Assembly (NCBI GenBank): GCA_023515745.1
Contig: JALECJ010000007.1
Span: 1,178,001-1,242,000 of the forward strand
Length of the DNA stretch: 64,000 nt
Direction of reading: 5' to 3'
From: Amoeboaphelidium protococcarum
Taxonomy: Eukaryota; Aphelidiomycota; Aphelidea
The notes beneath the pieces were generated by a model. That model was not told the origin of the DNA, did no database searches, and saw only the letters and a program-made list of their open reading frames with translations. The translations under genes and the position numbers were made by a program. Positions 58,360-64,000 of the stretch are shown here, piece after piece. Every line of letters starts with the position of its first letter. Positions within the stretch are counted from its first letter, which is position 1.

Positions 58360-60852
58360 ATGTCTCAGAGTGCTGGCAACTAGAATACTGGAGGAAGTGG
58401 AGGTGCTAATGCTAACATCAGTGCCACTGGTGGAGGTGTTGATGCCAAGAGTTTGAACAGTAGTAGTGCTTCTCTAAGTATCAATCAATAAGACTTGATT
58501 CCACAGTAGATACTTAGATAGCTTGGAGACAAGTTTTATGACAAGAGGAAGTAGGGTGCTCTTGAAGTTGAAAAGATTGTTAGGGACCTTTTGAATTCCG
58601 GTCAGGAGACTCAGTACTAGAGGGTGGTCAAAATTCTAAATTTTATCAAGAGTGAGTTCATGCAGAATGTGACATCATCTCATATGCGCAATGGTGGACT
58701 TATTGCAATGGCTGCCGTCTCCATATGTATTCCTTAAGAGTCTGAGCTGATACATCAGATAGTTCCACCAGTTCTCAATCTTCTTACAGATACTGATTCA
58801 CGGACAAAGTATTATGCCACAGAGACTCTGTATAACATCATCAAGTCTCACTAGTATATTGTATGTGGATATTTTAATGAACTGTTTGATATCTTGTTAA
58901 CAATAGTCAGTGACTCTGAGAACTCTGTGCGTAATGGAGGTTGGCTAGTTGTGAATCAAGTTTTGGATATCGTTAGTAATGTCAAGACTAAATAGAGTGG
59001 TCGCTTAAAAGTGGAACATGTCGCCTAATAATAATCTTAATAATAAAAGTAATAGTAGAGAAAGTAGTCTGTGCAGAGTGATGGTGCTCAGAGTGATCCT
59101 TTGATGAGATTGACGGGATGGAGTAATTTCAGGCTGGATAGATTTGTTCCATTACTCAGCACTCGAATATACTCTTAGAATACTCAAGCTCGTCTATTTT
59201 TACTTAAATGGCTTTAATCCCTGGATTCAGTGCCTTAGTTTGAGCTAATTTCATATTTAATTTACTTTTTGGATGGTCTTCTGTTGATGGTTGGTCATTA
59301 ATAAGATAAAGATGATGAAGTTTCTGATACGGCTGTTAATTTACTTGCTGAACTCTTGAATGAGATTAGTTCCATTTACTCTCATTAAATAATTGAAAGC
59401 GGCTCCGAGATGATAAAGCATAATTAGAATAACGAACAACAAGTAGTGTAGTAGAATGCCTCGTCGTAGCATAATGATCACGAAGAATTTGTTGAGCAGG
59501 GAGAAAAGTCTCATTAAGGTGTACACCTATCATTTCTATAGTTGATTGACATTTTGTTGCCTCATATTAGTCCTCAGTCTTTGGATGAACTGGCTTTAGT
59601 TAGAAAATAGCCAATTATAAATCAAAAGACTCAGTAGATTGCCATTGAATGGATAAAGACCTTTGTCAGATTGGATGGCAAGCAGGTATTACCGGCAATG
59701 CCCAAGATTATATCTGTCACTTTACCATGTATTGATCATAGTTATTTGGACATTAGGGAGATTGCAGCACAGTGTAATAATGAAATGAAAAAGTTGGTAA
59801 TTTCTTCACTAACTCTGCCAGAGTAGTTGAAGCTGGATTAAATTATTGATTCTCTGACACTACTCTTTCTTAGTGAGAGTGAGCTGACCAGAGCGGAGAG
59901 TCTTGAGTGGCTGGTGGATTTGTAGAAGAATATTGGTGATGGTAGATTGATATTTGAGGCAGAGAAATCTTCAACTTTCCCCGCTTTAATCCAGCTGTTG
60001 ACTGATGTCTCTGAACGGGTGGTGGTTAAAGATTTAGATTTACTGTCTTTGATTTGTCGTTAACGAGCTGGACTGACGAATGATGGTGATAATAATGATG
60101 TTCAGAGGAAGGCTCTGAATCGTGCATCTAGTGAATCACAGTTTGTAGGTGATTCTGTGAATGAAGAATTTCAACTGGTGATTAAATCTATACTATAGCT
60201 TTTTTCCACTGATAAGTAATTATTGGAGAAGAGAGGATCCTTGATTATCAGAAGATTGTGCACGTAATCTAGTCCAAGCCAAGTTTATGGCAGTATTGCA
60301 GCGTAGTTGCTTGCCACGTACTAGAATTAAGAATCAATACAAGGCAATAATGCAAGAAATGTATTACAAGATGCATCTTTTATTGTGAACATGGTGAGGC
60401 ATTTGAATGTTCTACTGATGACTTGTTCCGAGCTATCTGACCTGCGTAAATACCTGCAACAAACCAATCAGCTGGGCGTGTCATAAAGTCATCAGTCTGG
60501 ATTGTATAATGTTCTGTATGATTGCTGGTCATCAGACTCTGTTTCATTGCTATCACTCTGTCTCATATCCCAATAGTATGAAGATGGCGCTCAGTTAATT
60601 AACAGGATGGCTGAAAGTGGAATCTCAATCTCGGAATTGGTTCAGTTAGACAAGTTGGTCCAACTTTTGGAGTCACCATCGTTTGCTTATATGCGCCTGC
60701 AGTTACTACAACCATCCAAATACTCCGCCTTGTACAAGTGTCTATACGGCGTCTTGATGCTCCTGCCTCAATCTTCTGCATTTGTCACTCTGAAGAATAG
60801 ACTCGGCAGTGTCAGTGCAATCGGCAATGTTCTTAATCAAAACTAGTCGTGA
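58360..60852 (+). CDS. VAC14: VAC14, scaffold of the Fab1/PIKfyve PI(3,5)P2 complex
   Basis: 830 residues, HEAT-repeat protein. The N-terminal block ([56 protein letters not shown]) and the mid block ([20 protein letters not shown]) are hallmarks of VAC14. The C-terminus ([24 protein letters not shown]) is the conserved dimer/Fig4-binding end. It holds Fab1/PIKfyve and the Fig4 phosphatase together on endolysosomal membranes. A Gly/Asn/Ser-rich N-terminal 45 residues is extra. Dozens of TAA/TAG Gln, including a Gln-rich loop near 225. Its stop TGA (60850) overlaps an ATG of the frame leading into ATG18. Confidence 0.93.
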
Positions 60853-61166
60853 TGAATTCTATGATAATTCTTACGATTCACCAGGCTTATGCACATTTGC
60901 TATTTAAGTTTGACTTTGAACTTAATGAGTATGTATCATACTTGAAGAATCTTATGAAGCATGCTGAAGATGTGATGAACTCCACCGGAACACGGTTTTG
61001 TAAAATGTCAAGTGATCGCTCACACGCTCTCAGTTCTTCTGTTTACTCTTTCGTCAGTCAGTCACTTCTTTATTACAATACAGCATATTGTGTGTGGAAT
61101 CAAACTCAACTATTTCTACCTTTAATTATTTGGATTTATATTTTAATAAATAAATCAATCATTATA
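60853..61166. other. Spacer between VAC14 and ATG18, open in the ATG18 frame
   Basis: 314 bp without any TGA in the ATG18 frame, with an ATG at 60849 overlapping the VAC14 stop. The encoded peptide (hydrophobic and Ser-rich) has no match to WIPI N-termini, so it is read as 3' UTR plus promoter. A ~105-codon open run is expected fairly often with a single stop codon. Confidence 0.4.
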
Positions 61167-62429
61167 ATGAGTTTGGATAGATCTAATAGTAGTCAACTTA
61201 GCATTGATACTAGAGACAAGTATGATATTCTGCATCTGAGTTTTAATCAGGACCAGTCATGCTTTGCTGTGGGAACGTCTATCGGATACAAGATTTACAA
61301 TAATGACCCTTTTACATGCTGTTTTCAGAGTAATGATGGTGGAATTGGGATTGCTGAGATGCTGTTTACCACTTCTTTAGTGGCCCTGGTTGGTGCTGGT
61401 ATTCATCCATAGTATAGTCCTAGGCGGCTGTAGTTGATCAACACCAAAAGGTAGAGTGTGATTTGTGAATTGAACTTTGTCACCACCGTAGTTGCCGTAA
61501 AGTTGAATAGGAGGCGGTTGCTGGTAGTGCTTGAGAATAGTGTTCACGTATATGATATCAGCAATATGAAGCTACTGCATACGATCGATACATCACCCAA
61601 TCCGAGGGGTGTTATAGCGATGGCCTCCAGTAGTGAGAACTGCTACGTGGCGTATCCGGCGAATAATCTTACGGGAGAAGTGTTGATATTCGATGCCAAC
61701 ACTCTGCAGACTGTGAATATCATCTAGGCACACAAGAGCACTCTATCCTACCTGGCCATGAATTAAGATGGATCTCTACTGGCCACAAGTTCTGAGAAGG
61801 GCACAGTGATCAGAGTACTCTCAGTACCAGATGGTCGCAGATTGTATTAGTTCAGGAGGGGATCAACATCGGCAAAGATTCAGTATATCTCATTTAATAG
61901 CTAGAGTAACATGATCTGTGTAGTGTCTGGCAGTCAGACTATACACATCTTTCGTTTGAGTAGAGCTTTCGGTACTGGGAGCGCTGTGGTTGGCTCTTAT
62001 CTGCCAGAGATGTTATCAGAGATGATTGAGCCTGTGCGAGACTTTGCTTTTATTAAATTGCCTTCTGCTCTTTTGAGTAAGTAATCATCATCATCATCTG
62101 CATCTTAATCTGGTGGTAGTGCATCGGTGGGATATGGCTCTAAGTTTCGGTGCATTGCTGCGTTGTCAAATACTTTGCCGTAGGTTATAGTGTGCACTTC
62201 AAATGGATGGTATTTGTAGTATTAGATTGATTTGGAGAATGGCGGTGAGTGTAAGTTGCTTAACTAGCACTCCATCATTGACCGATCAGATTACGTATCA
62301 TCATCTTTGTTGAGTTCTGCTGATAATCTACCTGGGAATCTCCAATAGTAATAGTTTTAATAGCAGCAGTAGTAGCAAGTTCAGTCACATGCGAGTAATC
62401 AAGATTTATCTCAGCATGAAGGTCAATGA
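61167..62429 (+). CDS. ATG18: PROPPIN ATG18/WIPI
   Basis: 420 residues, seven-bladed WD40-like propeller. It starts [12 protein letters not shown] and the first blade has [25 protein letters not shown]. The family motif FRRG (LYQFRRGS, about residue 228) supplies the two Arg that bind PI3P/PI(3,5)P2. [26 protein letters not shown] is the canonical preceding blade. The C-terminus is a Gln run made mainly of TAG, TAA and CAG. PROPPINs act in autophagosome growth and vacuole fission; yeast Atg18 also binds the Fab1-Vac14-Fig4 complex. Lying directly after VAC14 on the same strand is therefore suggestive. Confidence 0.92.
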
Positions 62430-62523
62430 ATTGGAATAAATGCAGTTTTTGTCAAAGTTTTGTATCGGATATCATTACAACGTTCTATATACGGTTAAAA
62501 AGTATATTCATTCATTTATTTAT

Positions 62524-63996
62524 TCAATGACTATTCAGACGATTCAGCTACTTTAAAAAAAACTAGACCAGCTCCAACGCCTATGCTCGATCTTCAAAAT
62601 TACGTCGTAAAAGCTTCGTAATGGTAAACTATTACAACTCCAATGATATATCTTATTGCCATACCACCTATGAAAAATCTTCATTCCTAAGCCTAGTCCA
62701 TTCAGGACCATTGTCAGGTAGTTGTTTATGAGACATGGTTGTCATTTGCAACAGTATCAATCCAAACATGAACACATCGGTCGCCGGTACTGGTAGATAA
62801 TCTCCATTCAAAACTTCAGGTGCAATATACCTTCTATCACCTTCAAGCATTCGACCCAACACAGCTCTATCTTTTATATCACTACTCGACGATTCGGCAG
62901 TATAACAAAGTTGAGAGAGACCAAAATCTGCAATCTTCCACGTTCCATCTGCAGCCAATAGTATATTGAAGGAAGTCAAGTCCAAATGTACAATATTCAA
63001 GCTGTGTATGTATAAGAGACCTTAGGCGATTTATAGTGCCACAGAATATAACTTAAACTAACATATGCTCTAACTTTATACTATAAAATCGGACAATGTA
63101 CCTCGAGAACAATACTCTGTAACAATGAACAATATACCAGCCTACTCCCATGCTTCATGCAAATGAATGACATTGTCCTTAATAGGATTATCAGATAAAG
63201 CATTACTAGAAATATAATTCTAATTCTAACGAAGACGCAAAAGAATTTCAACTTCTTTAATGGCATTTAAACGATCTTTAGCACCACTGTATGGATTAAA
63301 AGCTCGCTTTACGGCATATAAATTTCCATCTGATCGAGACTTTACAAGGAGAACTTCAGCATATTACCCTGAGCCAATCTTGCTGATGACATCATATTGC
63401 CTGTCCAAATAATCTTACGCAGTGTCAATGAGATCAACACGACTTGTAACATAGTTCTCATGGTCTAAAAGATTAAAGTACTCGGAATCCAAAAGATTAA
63501 CATGTGGACTACACCATGACGATGACGAGTAATTAATGTCCTGCATTTAATCAGAACTAGACTATCTGGGCATAGAGAGGACGTAATCGTGTGCGAAAAT
63601 GTTATCACCATCATCACTATGATCGCTATCCTCATGATCTAGCTCCATCTATCTCGTCTCTGACGGCATATTAACCATTGAGGTAGTGAAACCAGACAAT
63701 CTCTACCTTCTACCAAATTTTGACGCTCCATTATTATTAAATCCACCAATATTACAATGTGAAGAAGAATGTGGGCTCTGGAATCCTTCACTGTCAGAAT
63801 CACTCTCCATACCATCATCATCATCATCATCACCATCATTCAAATCAGATCCACATTGCATCAGACGATCAAGTAGATTTACAGAGTTTTCCTTATTACC
63901 ACGCAAAGAGCAATTATTGCTATTATTATGCTCGCCAACTTATGATAACTGCTGAGGACTACTATAACTATCTCCATTTCTATTGAGTAAAAACAT
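62524..63996 (-). CDS. WEE1: WEE1/SWE1-type cell-cycle protein kinase
   Basis: 490 residues from the ATG at 63996, 5 bp inside the window edge; an earlier start outside cannot be excluded. The N-terminal ~190 residues are disordered, with poly-Asp (DDDDDD) and Ser/Asn tracts. The kinase domain (about 195-475) is WEE1-like: ISKIGSGQYAEVLLV, LYAVKRAFNPYSG, HEAWE, VTEYCSRGTLSDFI, IADFGLS, EGDRRYIAPEVLNGDY and LPDNGPEWTRLR, the last two almost diagnostic. The catalytic loop reads HLDLTSFNIL, so the usual Lys two residues after the Asp is Thr. WEE1 phosphorylates CDK1 on Tyr15 to delay mitosis. Convergent with ATG18. Confidence 0.87.
63810..63836. repeat. CAT/ATG trinucleotide run encoding poly-Asp
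   Basis: A (CAT)n-like run on the plus strand codes for six Asp in the WEE1 N-terminal region on the minus strand; plus-strand poly-His and Ser frames over it are shadows. Confidence 0.8.
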
Positions 63997-64000
63997 TTCA

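Noticed and set aside
1-64000. Interpreting the frequent in-frame TAA/TAG as a pseudogene-rich region
   Set aside because: Stops occur only as TAA/TAG, never TGA, inside otherwise conserved proteins with intact catalytic residues.

Overview
This window is nuclear DNA of a eukaryote with a compact, gene-dense genome and a non-standard genetic code. Conserved proteins (NAR1, ferrochelatase, tubulin cofactor E, dynein intermediate chain, VAC14, UBR1-type N-recognin, WEE1 and others) read through dozens of in-frame TAA and TAG codons, often at positions where relatives carry glutamine. Every recognised gene ends in TGA. The code is therefore UAA/UAG = Gln with UGA as the only stop (ciliate/dasycladacean type). 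A standard-code ORF caller shreds nearly every gene here. All coordinates below use the reassigned code and, where needed, splicing.

Organism. Mitochondrial functions (ferrochelatase with a [2Fe-2S] motif, nucleus-encoded mitochondrial-type ribosomal protein S12, a LEU5-type CoA carrier) argue against an oxymonad or diplomonad. The gene set (Fmp27/BLTP2, SND2, GOT1, coilin, choice-of-anchor A protein, PLB1-type lipase) looks opisthokont, near Fungi. An aphelid such as Amoeboaphelidium, for which UAR = Gln recoding has, to my recollection, been reported, fits best. A ciliate or ulvophyte is not excluded by sequence alone. The lineage is inference.

Layout. 1-15.3 kb: Fmp27/BLTP2 (cut by the left edge), a possible Rap1-like protein, NAR1, a CoA carrier and UBR1. 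15.3-27.5 kb: a membrane protein, an IQ-repeat protein, mitochondrial S12, TBCE, acidic P2, a sepiapterin-reductase-like SDR, RPB7, SND2/TMEM208, CSTF2 and a dynactin p24-like protein. 27.6-37.6 kb: receptor-like kinase 1, a ubiquitin-like-domain protein, an S9 oligopeptidase, GOT1, a PGTP-repeat surface protein, a small ORF and RPB12. 37.7-45.6 kb: a coiled-coil golgin-like protein, ferrochelatase, dynein intermediate chain, a choice-of-anchor A protein and PPCDC. 45.6-47.3 kb: a gene-poor stretch flanked by a 15-bp inverted repeat, with a decayed THAP-like fragment. 47.3-64 kb: PLB1-like lipase, a small ORF, thiamine pyrophosphokinase, a mitochondrial protein, receptor-like kinase 2, a type I membrane protein, coilin, VAC14, ATG18/WIPI and WEE1.

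Genes that work together. VAC14 and ATG18 sit head to tail and both act on PI(3,5)P2. NAR1 and ferrochelatase are Fe-S/heme genes. Dynein intermediate chain, a dynactin p24-like protein and TBCE are microtubule-motor genes. RPB7, RPB12, CSTF2 and coilin serve RNA synthesis and processing. Twelve spliceosomal introns (47-77 nt) were resolved from protein continuity, and all twelve end in TGTAG. No rRNA, tRNA or CRISPR array was recognised.
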